In this document: in pieces, positions 16,422 to 23,295 of the stretch
Layout: each line of letters begins with the position of its first letter
How positions within the stretch are numbered: position 1 is the stretch's first letter
NCBI GenBank assembly: GCA_964569425.1
Contig: CAZMVD010000060.1
Span: 1-23,295 of the forward strand
Direction of reading: 5' to 3'
DNA from: JACQXM01 sp964569425
GTDB lineage: Bacteria > Planctomycetota > Phycisphaerae > UBA1845
Length of the DNA: 23,295 nt
Position numbers and translations under genes: made by a program
The notes under the pieces: generated by a model
Databases searched by the model: none
Told to the model about the DNA's origin: nothing
What the model saw: only the letters and a program-made list of their open reading frames with translations

Positions 16422-16844
16422 ATGATACGACGTGAACAAAGATCCCGACTGACCCGGACCCTGGCGCTTACCCTGTTGACCTGCGTCTCGATGGCCGCCG
16501 CGCAGCAGTTCGACCTGTCATGGCACACCATCGACGGCGGCGGCGCCACCTCCTCCACCGGCGGCCCCTTTGAACTCCACGGCACCATCGGCCAGCCGGA
16601 CGCCGGGGTCATGCAGGGCGGGGCTTTCTTGCTCACCGGCGGATTCTGGTTTGAACTGGTTCCCACCGACTGCAACGCCGATGGCGGCGTCAATCGCTTC
16701 GACTACGCCGATTTCCACGCGTGCCTCACCGGCCCCGACGGCCCCGCGCCCGCAGGTCCCTGCCGCTGCTTCGACGTCAACGGCAATAGCGTCGTCGAAT
16801 TGGCCGATTTCGCGGAGTTGCAGGCTTTCTACTCGGGAGATTAA
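16422..16844 (+). CDS. Small secreted protein with two dockerin-like calcium loops
   Basis: It encodes 140 residues from ATG 16422, preceded by GAAAGAG. The frame is open from 16383, but the shorter start gives a proper signal peptide (R-R at the start, a hydrophobic core, then A-A-A-Q cleavage near residue 27). The mature part begins F-D-L-S-W-H-T-I-D-G-G-G, a short motif common on planctomycete exported proteins. The tail holds two calcium-loop patterns, D-C-N-A-D-G-G-V-N-R-F-D and D-V-N-G-N-S-V-V-E-L-A-D, separated by a C-L-T-G-P-D-G linker. They resemble dockerin or EF-hand loops and may attach the protein to a surface scaffold. No catalytic domain is seen. It lies 48 bases behind the M23-like gene and closes the exported trio. 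Confidence 0.78.
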   Translation: MIRREQRSRLTRTLALTLLTCVSMAAAQQFDLSWHTIDGGGATSSTGGPFELHGTIGQPDAGVMQGGAFLLTGGFWFELVPTDCNADGGVNRFDYADFHACLTGPDGPAPAGPCRCFDVNGNSVVELADFAELQAFYSGD

Positions 16845-17022
16845 CACTCCGTCTGCCGGGTCGGCCAGCGAGCCACCCCCCGATTCCGAGGAGGCCGCGC
16901 CGGTGGATCTGCATCCCCACGCTGCGGCGGTTGCCGGCCGCACAATCGGTTATTATCTCCAGTAGCATTCCCCCGCGCGGGCGACAGCCCGGCAAGGGAG
17001 GAATCGAATTGGAGTAGCCCCC

Positions 17023-18078
17023 ATGGCGGTTGACGCGGAGCTGAGCGAGAGACTCGCCGCGGCGCAGCAGGGCGCGGGTGAGCATGCATGGCCGCATGAG
17101 GCGATTGTGCTTCTGCGCGAGGACGGGTGCTGGGGCCGCGCCGTACCGACGCGGTTTGCCGGCGGCGGGGCTGCGCCGCGCGACAAGCTGGAAACCTACG
17201 AAACCGTCGCACGCGGCAGCCTCGCGGCGGCGCTCATCCTGACCCAGCACGACGCGGCGTGCGAACTCATTGCCGAAGGGGATAACCTCGAACTGGCCGA
17301 ACGAACGCTGCCGCGCCTGGCCAGCGGCGAGTGGCTGGCCACGGTGGGCATCAGTCACTTGACCACGTCGCGCCGCAGGGCGGTGGCCATGCACGCCCGA
17401 CCCGTGGCGGAAGGGTTCCGCCTCGACGGCGCCATGCCCTGGGTCACCAGCGCGGACCGCGCCGATGTCATCGTCACCGGTGCCGTGCTCGGCGATGCCC
17501 GCCAGATACTCGCCTGCCTTCCGCAAGGCGCACCGGGCATCACCGTCCTACCGCCCGTCGAACTGCTTGCCCTCAACGGCACACGCACCTGCGAAGTGAC
17601 CTGTGCGGATGTGCTGGTGGATCACGCTTCGCTGCTGCGCGGTCCGGTGGAGAAGGCCCTCGCGCGCCGCGCGCCCACCAAGCCGCTCACGGTTTCCACG
17701 GTCGGGCTGGGCATGGCCGGGGCGCTGTGGGATGCGGTGCAGGAACACGCCGACGCCCTTCCGGAGGCGAGCAAGCTGCTGCACGAGGATGTGGGCGGGC
17801 GCTATGCCGCGCTGCGCGAAAGACTTTGTCGCGCTGCGGACTCGTTGGGCGAAGGCGCCCCGGACTTCTCCGCGGCCGAGCTGCGCGCGGAGGTCAATGA
17901 CCTGGTTTCGCGGCTGGGGTTGACGCTCATGACGATGCTGAAAGGCAGCGGGTTCGTCAGCGGACACCCCGCACAGCGCCTGGTGCGCGAGGCGCACTTC
18001 TTCCTGGTGTGGTCGGCACCGACCGACGTACAGGCCGCGACCCTGCGGCGGCTGTGGACGCGCGGCGCGTCAGAATAA
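17023..18078 (+). CDS. Acyl-CoA dehydrogenase-like flavoprotein
   Basis: This 351-residue protein starts at ATG 17023 with GGAG 9 bases upstream. The N-terminal helical domain is followed by a beta domain with G-A-M-P-W-V-T-S-A-D-R-A-D-V-I-V-T-G-A near residue 140, the flavin-contacting stretch of acyl-CoA dehydrogenases. The rest is a helical C-terminal domain ending with a polar R-R-L-W. The family uses FAD to desaturate acyl-CoA or, in branch members, as a monooxygenase. I see no clear catalytic glutamate at the expected C-terminal place, and the protein is about 30 residues short, so it may be a divergent or non-classic member. Its TAA overlaps the stop of the convergent 52-residue gene by 9 bases. 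Confidence 0.72.
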   Translation: MAVDAELSERLAAAQQGAGEHAWPHEAIVLLREDGCWGRAVPTRFAGGGAAPRDKLETYETVARGSLAAALILTQHDAACELIAEGDNLELAERTLPRLASGEWLATVGISHLTTSRRRAVAMHARPVAEGFRLDGAMPWVTSADRADVIVTGAVLGDARQILACLPQGAPGITVLPPVELLALNGTRTCEVTCADVLVDHASLLRGPVEKALARRAPTKPLTVSTVGLGMAGALWDAVQEHADALPEASKLLHEDVGGRYAALRERLCRAADSLGEGAPDFSAAELRAEVNDLVSRLGLTLMTMLKGSGFVSGHPAQRLVREAHFFLVWSAPTDVQAATLRRLWTRGASE

Positions 18079-18228
18079 CGGATAGAGGAACGGGGCCAGC
18101 GGCGAGGAACTGGCGAAGATCATCAGCGCGCCGACCAGCAGCAACACGAGAATCAAGGGCACGAGCCACCACTTCTTCTCGTGCTTGATGAACAGCATGA
18201 ATTCCCGGACGAGTGACTGCTTGGCCAT
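18070..18228 (-). CDS. DUF5989-like membrane miniprotein
   Basis: This 52-residue gene is too short for the usual length cut-off but is convincing. ATG 18228 is preceded by AGAGAGCAAGAG, and the stop TGA lies at 18070-18072, overlapping the end of the convergent dehydrogenase by 9 bases. The protein has a basic start (M-A-K-Q-S-L-V-R-E-F) and a charged K-H-E-K-K-W-W. A single membrane span (L-V-P-L-I-L-V-L-L-L-V-G-A-L-M-I-F) follows, ending S-S-S-P-L-A-P-F-L-Y-P. That W-W / P-x-x-x-x-x-L-L / S-x-x-x-P-F-I/L-Y pattern is the DUF5989 family. Such miniproteins are found beside SxtJ-like and carbamoyltransferase genes, as here (79 bases behind). It probably forms a membrane partner of that pair. 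Confidence 0.85.
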   Translation of the reverse strand: MAKQSLVREFMLFIKHEKKWWLVPLILVLLLVGALMIFASSSPLAPFLYPLF

Positions 18229-18307
18229 GATCGACTCTTGCTCTCTGACGATTCGCGTCCGCCAAATGCGGTCGTTTCAACGCCGCATCGTTGCATTTGC
18301 CCCCATC

Positions 18308-20092
18308 TTAGCGGCTGACGGCGCGTTCTTCCAACAGGGAATGCGCTTCGAGCTTGATGCTGCGGCGCATGCCCGCCTCATAATCGACCGGCTTGGGCTT
18401 TTCGGTCACGATGTAATCGCCCATGACCAGTACGTCGATGCCGGTGTTCACAAACGTTCGGTAGGCGTCGTGGGGCGAACAGACGATCGGCTCGCCGCGG
18501 ACGTTGAATGAGGTGTTGATGACCACGGGCACGCCCGTCATTTCGCCGAATTTCCTGATGAGGCGGTAATAACGCCCGTTCTGCTCCTCGGTGACGGTTT
18601 GCACGCGCCCGGTGCCGTCCTGGTGCGTGACCGCGGGAATGACCGCGTGCTTCTCCGGACGCACCTTGGGCACCAGCAGCATGTAGGGCGCTTCCATGCC
18701 CGGCGGCATCTCGAAGAACTCGTGGGCGCGCTCCTTGAGCACCGCGGGGGCGAAGGGGCGGAAGGCTTCGCGGAACTTCACCTTGGCGTTGATGATGTCC
18801 TTCATTTTCGGATTGCGCGCGTCGGCCAGCAGGGAGCGCGAGCCCAGTGCCCGGGGGCCGAACTCCAGACGGCCCTGGAACCAGCCCACCACCTGCCCGT
18901 CCACGATCATCTGCGCCGTGCGCGCGAGCAACTCTTCCTCGTCTTCGATCACTTCGTAGGCGGCCTCCGCCTGATCGAGGGCGGCGCGGATTTCGGCGTC
19001 GCTATAAGACGGACCCCACAGAGCGTGTTCCATCTGGAAGTTGCGCGGCTTGCCGAGCACGGTGTTGTAAATGTAAAAGGCGGTGCCCAGGGCTCCGCCC
19101 GAATCGCCCGCGGCGGGCTGAATGAAAATGTCCTTGAAGCCCGATTCCTGAAGGATGCGCCAGTTGGCGACGCAATTGAGCCCCACCCCGCCGGCCAGGC
19201 ACACGTTGCTCATTCCCGTCTGCTTGTGCACGTGAGTGGCCATCTTGACCATGATCTCTTCGACGATCTTCTGGCCGGAATGGGCGATGTCGTTGTGGAA
19301 GTCATCCAGTTCGGTTTCCGAGGGTCGTTGCGGGCGGCCGAAGAGGTCGGCCCACTTGTCGTTGATGGTCGCGGTGGTGGAGTAGGTATGGGCGAAGTAG
19401 TCGAGGTTGAGGCGGATGCTGCCGTCGTCTTTGATGTCCACGATTTGGCGGAACTGATCCACATAGGTGGGCTTGCCGTACGGCGCCAGCCCCATCACCT
19501 TCCACTCCGCGTCGTTCACCCGAAAGCCCAGGTAGGCGGTGATGGCGCTGAACAGCAACCCGACGGAGTGCGGAAAGCGCAGCTCCTTGTGCATTTCGAT
19601 CGCGGTGTCCTTGCCCACGCCCCAGGCCGTGGTGGTCCATTCGCCCACGCCGTCGGCCGTGATGATCGCCGCCTCTTTATAGGGTGACACCAGAAAGGCG
19701 CTGGCCGCATGAGAAAGGTGGTGCTGGCAGAACAGGATCTCCTTGTCCGTCCCCAGCTTCTCCTGCATTTCCTTGGTGATGTGCAGCCGATGGGAGAACC
19801 ACAGCGGAATGGCCTTGAGCCACGCGCCGCAACTCCTGGGCCAGGTGGCCAGAATGCTTTCCAGAATGCGGTTGAACTTGACCAGCGGTTTCTCATAGAA
19901 ACCGATGTAATCCACCTGGTCGATGGTAATGCCCGCTTCCTTCAGGCAATAGGCGATGGCCAGCGACGGAAAGTCGCTGTCATGCTTCTTGCGGTTGAAG
20001 CGCTCCTCTTCCGCCGCGGCGACAAGCTGCCCGTCGCGCACCAGTGCCGCGCCGGAATCGTGGTAATAGCAGGATATTCCCAGAACGTACAC
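18308..20092 (-). CDS. NodU/CmcH-type carbamoyltransferase
   Basis: This enzyme transfers a carbamoyl group from carbamoyl phosphate, through an adenylate, to an acceptor hydroxyl of a natural product or polysaccharide. The chosen start is GTG 20092: CGGAGG lies 8 bases upstream and the resulting N-terminus (M-Y-V-L-G-I-S-C-Y-Y-H-D-S) is the family start. ATG 20113 and the longest frame to 20128 are less likely. The 594 residues hold H-D-S (about 11-13), the Q-H-H-L-S-H metal site (His124, His125, His128), G-D/V-G-E-W-T-T and K-V-M-G-L-A-P-Y-G. A C-terminal YrdC-like part carries F-G-P-R-A-L-G-S-R-S. The acceptor is unknown. It sits between the SxtJ-like gene (55 bases upstream) and the DUF5989-like gene. 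Confidence 0.92.
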   Translation of the reverse strand: MYVLGISCYYHDSGAALVRDGQLVAAAEEERFNRKKHDSDFPSLAIAYCLKEAGITIDQVDYIGFYEKPLVKFNRILESILATWPRSCGAWLKAIPLWFSHRLHITKEMQEKLGTDKEILFCQHHLSHAASAFLVSPYKEAAIITADGVGEWTTTAWGVGKDTAIEMHKELRFPHSVGLLFSAITAYLGFRVNDAEWKVMGLAPYGKPTYVDQFRQIVDIKDDGSIRLNLDYFAHTYSTTATINDKWADLFGRPQRPSETELDDFHNDIAHSGQKIVEEIMVKMATHVHKQTGMSNVCLAGGVGLNCVANWRILQESGFKDIFIQPAAGDSGGALGTAFYIYNTVLGKPRNFQMEHALWGPSYSDAEIRAALDQAEAAYEVIEDEEELLARTAQMIVDGQVVGWFQGRLEFGPRALGSRSLLADARNPKMKDIINAKVKFREAFRPFAPAVLKERAHEFFEMPPGMEAPYMLLVPKVRPEKHAVIPAVTHQDGTGRVQTVTEEQNGRYYRLIRKFGEMTGVPVVINTSFNVRGEPIVCSPHDAYRTFVNTGIDVLVMGDYIVTEKPKPVDYEAGMRRSIKLEAHSLLEERAVSR

Positions 20093-20147
20093 GTCAACAG
20101 CCTCCGGCCTCATCGCCTGTGCAGCCACGACCTCACGGGGCCGCGTA

Positions 20148-20594
20148 TCAGAACGGTCGTCTCATGCGTTCCAGCGTCGGTTCGTAGTGCTTGTAGTCTT
20201 CCCAGTATGACGGCTGGGCCGAGATCTTGCGCCGCAGCGGGTCGCCGAAACGGACAATGAGCGAGAACAAGGGCAGCAGCAGCACGAAGAGGATCGTCAG
20301 GAGCACCTGGGACATGAACAGTCCCACCGGCACGGCGGCGCTCATCCAGCCGACATAGACCACCTTGGTCGTCGACAGTGAGACCCGCGAAAGCCCAAAC
20401 AGGGCCGCCCCCAGCACTGCACAAACGATGGCGGCGATTTGTCGCCCGCTGCCCGACCAGGCCAGCGCCGCCGTACCCCCGCGAAACCACGCCGAGAGCC
20501 ACAGCACCGCGGCGATGACGCAGAAGCCGATAATCATCGCCGAGCCGAATTTGCGCAATTCGACGGCGCTGGGATTCCTGTTCACCACAAACAC
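20148..20594 (-). CDS. SxtJ-like membrane protein
   Basis: This 148-residue membrane protein starts at GTG 20594 with AGGAG about 9 bases upstream. After a short cytosolic start (N-R-N-P-S-A-V-E-L-R-K-F-G) come about three to four hydrophobic segments (roughly 20-37, 53-68, and a long one at 78-113). The tail is typical: G-D-P-L-R-R-K-I, then S-Y-W. That form, and the place directly before a carbamoyltransferase and a DUF5989-like miniprotein, matches the SxtJ family named after saxitoxin gene clusters. The family name says nothing about saxitoxin production here; no other sxt genes are present. Its biochemical role is not known. Confidence 0.82.
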   Translation of the reverse strand: MFVVNRNPSAVELRKFGSAMIIGFCVIAAVLWLSAWFRGGTAALAWSGSGRQIAAIVCAVLGAALFGLSRVSLSTTKVVYVGWMSAAVPVGLFMSQVLLTILFVLLLPLFSLIVRFGDPLRRKISAQPSYWEDYKHYEPTLERMRRPF

Positions 20595-20657
20595 GGTTCA
20601 CGTCTCCTGGGTCGAGTCTGGGTTGCGGCCACTCGCCGGCCGCCTGGTTCGACGAGA

Positions 20658-22445
20658 CTATCGGGCCCCGCTCCCCACCGGTCCGACGGGCCGTATCCCC
20701 TCGATCTCATCGGCGAAGAGTTTATTGGCGTCGAGCTTCTTAACCAGTATTACGGCTTCGCGCAGCGGGTGGCCATCTGCCAACGGCTCGACGGCCGACG
20801 ACCAGCGCGTGTAATCCTCGTTCAACGACAGCATTCCGGCGCATTTCTCAGACGTAGCGGGCAGGAATGGGGCCGCGATCGTGGTCAACGTCCGGGCCGT
20901 CTGGAGGCAGACGTTGATGGCGCGGCCGCAGGCGTCCATGTCGGTCTTGCGTGATTGGAACGGTTTGGTCTCGTCGAAGTAGCCGTTTCCCGCGCGGGCC
21001 AGGCTCATCACCTCGCCCAGCGCCGACTTGAAGCGGCAAGCTTCCAGTTCGATGGCGGTGCGTTCCAGCGCCGCACGGCAGCGCTCCAGTTGCGCGGCAT
21101 CCGCCGCACTGCGCGTTCCCGCGGGCGGCACTTTGCCCTCGAAGTACTTGTGTGCGAAGGTGATCGTGCGGTTAAAGAAGTTGCCGAACGCGTTGAGCAG
21201 CTCGCCGTTGTTCCGGGCAATGAAGTCGTCCACGTCGAAGGTCGTTCGGGCGCCTTCGGGAGCCACCGCGGTGAGGTAATAGCGCAGCGGATCGGCGTCA
21301 AAGGTCTTCAAGTAATCTTCGATCCACACCGCCGTCCCGCGGCTCTTGCTGATTTTTTCTTCGTCTTTGCCGGGAAACTTGATGTTCAAAAAGGAGTTTG
21401 CCACCACGTTGTGGGGAAGCTGGTATTCCCCGTGTTCGCCCTGCACGCTGGTGGAGTCGTGCGTGGCCATCAACATCGCCGGCCAGATGATGGCGTGAAA
21501 CACGATGTTGTCTTCCCCGATAAAGTGCACGATCCGGCAATCCGGATCCTTCCACCACTTGGCGTAGTCTTCCTGCGGCTCGCCGCGTTGCCGACACAGG
21601 GCCGCGGTGAAGGAGACATAGCCGATCGGCGCGTCGAACCACACGTACAGCGACTTTCCCCGCGCATCGGGGTCATCCAGCGGCACGGGTACGCCCCAGG
21701 TCAGGTCGCGGGTCATGGCGCGCTCGGGGAGCCCTTCGCTCTCGATCCGGCCCAGCGACTGATTGATGACCGTCGGGCGCCAGGATAACCCGCCGTCTGC
21801 GCCTTCCTTCTTGGAACGCAGCCAATCCGCCAGTCGCGCCTGCAACTGGTCGAGCCGCAAATGCCAGTGCACCGTGTCGCGCAATTCCGGCCGTGTATTG
21901 GTCATCACGCTCAGCGGGTTGATCAGGCTGACCTGATCCAGCGCCCGCCCGCACCCTTCGCACTGATCACCATAGGCGTTTTCGCTGCTGCAATGGGGGC
22001 AGGTGCCGCGCACAAACCGATCCGGAAGAAACTGCCGCGCTTCTACGTCATAAAGCTGACGGTCGGTTCGCTTGGTGAAGAAGCCCTTCTCGTGGATCTT
22101 GAGGAAGAACTCCTGGCTGAACTGCTCGTGTACGTCGACGAAACCGGGCTGGTGCGTCCCCCCATAGATGTCGAACGCGATTCCCAAACCGGCGAAATCG
22201 GCCTGCTGCGAGCGGTTGTAGCGGGCTGTGAGTTCCACCACGTCACAATTCTGCTCGCGCGCCGTCTTCAGCGCTGCGACGCCGTTGTCATCGCTGCCGC
22301 AGATAAACCGCACGTCCGCACCCGTGGCCCGCAAGTAGCGAACGTAAGTATCGGCCGGCAAATAAGCTCCGGCGATGTGCCCGACGTGCAGACGTCCGTT
22401 GGAATAAGGCAGCGCGGCGGTGACCAGGTAGCGTCTCTTTGACAT
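20658..22445 (-). CDS. metG: Methionyl-tRNA synthetase
   Basis: It charges tRNA-Met with methionine in the cytosol. ATG 22445 is chosen because the protein then begins M-S-K-R-R-Y-L-V-T-A-A-L-P-Y-S-N-G, the normal family start; the open frame to 22733 adds a non-homologous stretch. The 595 residues show the HIGH motif H-V-G-H (20-23), a zinc knuckle with Cys149, Cys152, Cys162 and Cys165, and the KMSKS loop as K-I-S-K-S (364-368). The C-terminal tRNA-binding (EMAP/Trbp111) domain found in many longer homologues is absent, which is common. A promoter-like pair lies at 22509-22536. It leads a minus-strand run with sxtJ 63 bases downstream, so cotranscription is possible. Confidence 0.96.
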   Translation of the reverse strand: MSKRRYLVTAALPYSNGRLHVGHIAGAYLPADTYVRYLRATGADVRFICGSDDNGVAALKTAREQNCDVVELTARYNRSQQADFAGLGIAFDIYGGTHQPGFVDVHEQFSQEFFLKIHEKGFFTKRTDRQLYDVEARQFLPDRFVRGTCPHCSSENAYGDQCEGCGRALDQVSLINPLSVMTNTRPELRDTVHWHLRLDQLQARLADWLRSKKEGADGGLSWRPTVINQSLGRIESEGLPERAMTRDLTWGVPVPLDDPDARGKSLYVWFDAPIGYVSFTAALCRQRGEPQEDYAKWWKDPDCRIVHFIGEDNIVFHAIIWPAMLMATHDSTSVQGEHGEYQLPHNVVANSFLNIKFPGKDEEKISKSRGTAVWIEDYLKTFDADPLRYYLTAVAPEGARTTFDVDDFIARNNGELLNAFGNFFNRTITFAHKYFEGKVPPAGTRSAADAAQLERCRAALERTAIELEACRFKSALGEVMSLARAGNGYFDETKPFQSRKTDMDACGRAINVCLQTARTLTTIAAPFLPATSEKCAGMLSLNEDYTRWSSAVEPLADGHPLREAVILVKKLDANKLFADEIEGIRPVGPVGSGAR

Positions 22446-22508
22446 CAGATTAGGTTTCGGCCCTGAAAACGGCCCGCTGGAACTCGAATCCGGGATCCAT
22501 CTGCCTAG

Positions 22509-22536
22509 ATTGTATTCGCGGACCGTCAGGCCGCAA
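22509..22536 (-). promoter_or_regulatory. Candidate metG promoter
   Basis: On the minus strand TTGCGG (22531-22536) is followed after 16 bases by TACAAT (22509-22514). The -10 matches five of six consensus bases and the -35 three of six. Transcription would start near 22502, giving a leader of about 57 bases. Confidence 0.4.
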
Positions 22537-22583
22537 GAAATCTTGCGAGCCGAGCCCCCAAACCACCGATATTCCATTGATCT

Positions 22584-22613
22584 TTGACCGCATGGCGCGA
22601 AACGGGCTATAAT
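22584..22613 (+). promoter_or_regulatory. Near-consensus sigma-70 promoter for tatA
   Basis: TTGACC (22584-22589) and a perfect TATAAT (22608-22613) are separated by 18 bases. Transcription from about 22620 gives a leader near 155 bases before the ATG at 22775. It is the best promoter in the window. Confidence 0.72.
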
Positions 22614-22723
22614 CCAAGCGGTCCCGAGGGGTATGCCGGGTCTTGCCGGCGTGCCGCGGTGCGGAGTCTGCCCGATCAGCGGCTGACCCGCGGATCGATT
22701 TCCTGCGGCGTCGGGAAGGGCTC

Positions 22724-22740
22724 GGCCGGCCATGCCGGCC
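22724..22740. repeat. 7-bp GC hairpin in the tatA leader
   Basis: GGCCGGC (22724-22730) pairs exactly with GCCGGCC (22734-22740) over a 3-base loop, ending 34 bases before the tatA start. It has no T run. It may be a leader structure affecting expression, or chance in GC-rich sequence. Confidence 0.4.
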
Positions 22741-22774
22741 AGGCGCCAGTCCGTCGCGACAAGGACCCATCGAC

Positions 22775-23056
22775 ATGTTCTCCATGCCCAGTGGTTGGGA
22801 ACTGATTGTCATCCTGGTGATTGCCCTGCTGATTTTTGGGCGGCGCCTGCCCGACGTGGCGCGCTCCATCGGCAAGAGCATCGTCGAGTTCAAGAAGGGC
22901 CTGCGCGACGTATCGCAGGATATCGACACCCAGAGCCGGCTCGACACTTCTTCCAGCAACCGCCTGGAAGACAAGTCCGCCAACACCGGCAAGTCGGCCG
23001 AGGCTTCCTCCCGGAGCGCCGCGGGACATTCCGAAGCCGCTTCCACCAAACCCTGA
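22775..23056 (+). CDS. tatA: Twin-arginine translocase subunit TatA
   Basis: This is the pore-forming subunit for export of folded proteins with twin-arginine signals. ATG 22775, preceded by AAGGA 9 bases upstream, gives 93 residues; the longer frame from 22643 lacks a site and is Arg-rich. The order is diagnostic: a short N-terminus, one membrane span (E-L-I-V-I-L-V-I-A-L-L-I-F), the F-G-R-R-L-P-D-V hinge, and an amphipathic helix with S-I-G-K-S-I-V-E-F-K-K-G. A polar Ser/Ala/Lys-rich tail follows. No tatB or tatC lies beside it; the family can be TatA- or TatE-like, and I cannot separate them here. Confidence 0.92.
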   Translation: MFSMPSGWELIVILVIALLIFGRRLPDVARSIGKSIVEFKKGLRDVSQDIDTQSRLDTSSSNRLEDKSANTGKSAEASSRSAAGHSEAASTKP

Positions 23057-23259
23057 CGACGGGTCGTATGATCGGCGTTTCGCCGTTCCCCACGGGCTCG
23101 TTGCGCGAACCGCACACGGCAGATTTCGCAATCGCGCGTCTGCGTGAGAAGGACCGACCAACGTTTGATTCGTGGCGCGCTCACGATGATCTCAACCCAT
23201 TAAGCCCGAACGCCGGGTTGGGGCAGAGCGGCCGCAGGGTCGCGCGGTGCTACTGTTTT

Positions 23260-23277
23260 GCCGCCGGCGCCGGCGGC
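23260..23277. repeat. Perfect 18-base GC palindrome
   Basis: GCCGCCGGC (23260-23268) is followed immediately by its reverse complement GCCGGCGGC (23269-23277). It lies 203 bases after the tatA stop and close to the window edge. Without a T run it is not a clear terminator, and without a loop it would not fold at its centre. Confidence 0.45.
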
Positions 23278-23295
23278 GGCCAGGGGATCTGATAA

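Larger units (their letters stand above)
22446..22774. other. Divergent intergenic region between metG and tatA
   Basis: These 329 bases hold promoter-like elements for both flanking genes (22509-22536 minus, 22584-22613 plus). A 14-base dyad GCAAGA-aa-TCTTGC lies at 22533-22546, overlapping the minus-strand -35 box. The tatA leader (about 155 bases) is rich in short GC inverted repeats. No coding region is supported. Confidence 0.5.

Noticed and set aside
20148..20594. Saxitoxin biosynthesis, suggested by the SxtJ-like name
   Set aside because: The name only reflects the first cluster in which the family was seen; no other toxin genes are present, and the triad is widespread in unrelated bacteria.
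23068..23292. Possible 74-codon gene after tatA
   Set aside because: It has no ribosome-binding site, resembles nothing I know, and ends in the GC palindrome at the window edge.

Overview
The window is a GC-rich bacterial chromosome segment, most likely from a member of the Planctomycetota. The best clue is the secreted protein ending at 16844. Its C-terminal tail has two dockerin-like calcium loops in the arrangement often seen in planctomycete secreted proteins. The large TPR/metallopeptidase protein, the family-typical N-terminus of the secreted protein at 13168, and frequent GTG starts also fit. This placement is inference; there is no rRNA in the window. I found no tRNA, CRISPR array, transposase or integrase.

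Layout, left to right. 1-2244: 3' part of a TPR protein with an embedded HExxH metallopeptidase domain. 2417-4447 (minus): a tightly packed three-gene cassette of unrecognised function, with clearly lower GC than its surroundings. It is the best candidate here for an undescribed system. 4668-5897 (minus): a threonine synthase. 5898-6355: a divergent intergenic region with two hairpins and a promoter-like pair. 6374-11828 (plus): a probable operon of an HlyD-type adaptor, a POT-like MFS transporter, a PepD-type dipeptidase and a LolA-like lipoprotein. This suggests peptide uptake and breakdown, with an adaptor that lacks an obvious pump. 11835-12584 (minus): a PHP-family phosphoesterase, convergent with that operon.

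13168-16844 (plus) is a run of three Sec-exported proteins: a tail-fibre-like repeat protein, an M23-peptidase-like protein with a cysteine-rich tail, and a small dockerin-like protein. They may form a cell-surface or extracellular assembly. 17023-18078 (plus): an acyl-CoA dehydrogenase-like protein, whose end overlaps the convergent 52-codon gene at 18070-18228. 22445-18070 (minus): metG, then an SxtJ-like membrane protein, a NodU/CmcH-type carbamoyltransferase and a DUF5989-like miniprotein. The last three are a recurrent triad whose job is not established. 22775-23056 (plus): tatA, preceded by a near-consensus promoter divergent from metG.

Start codons were moved from the longest open frame wherever a ribosome-binding site or family start argued for it. 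Each such choice is explained in the entry.
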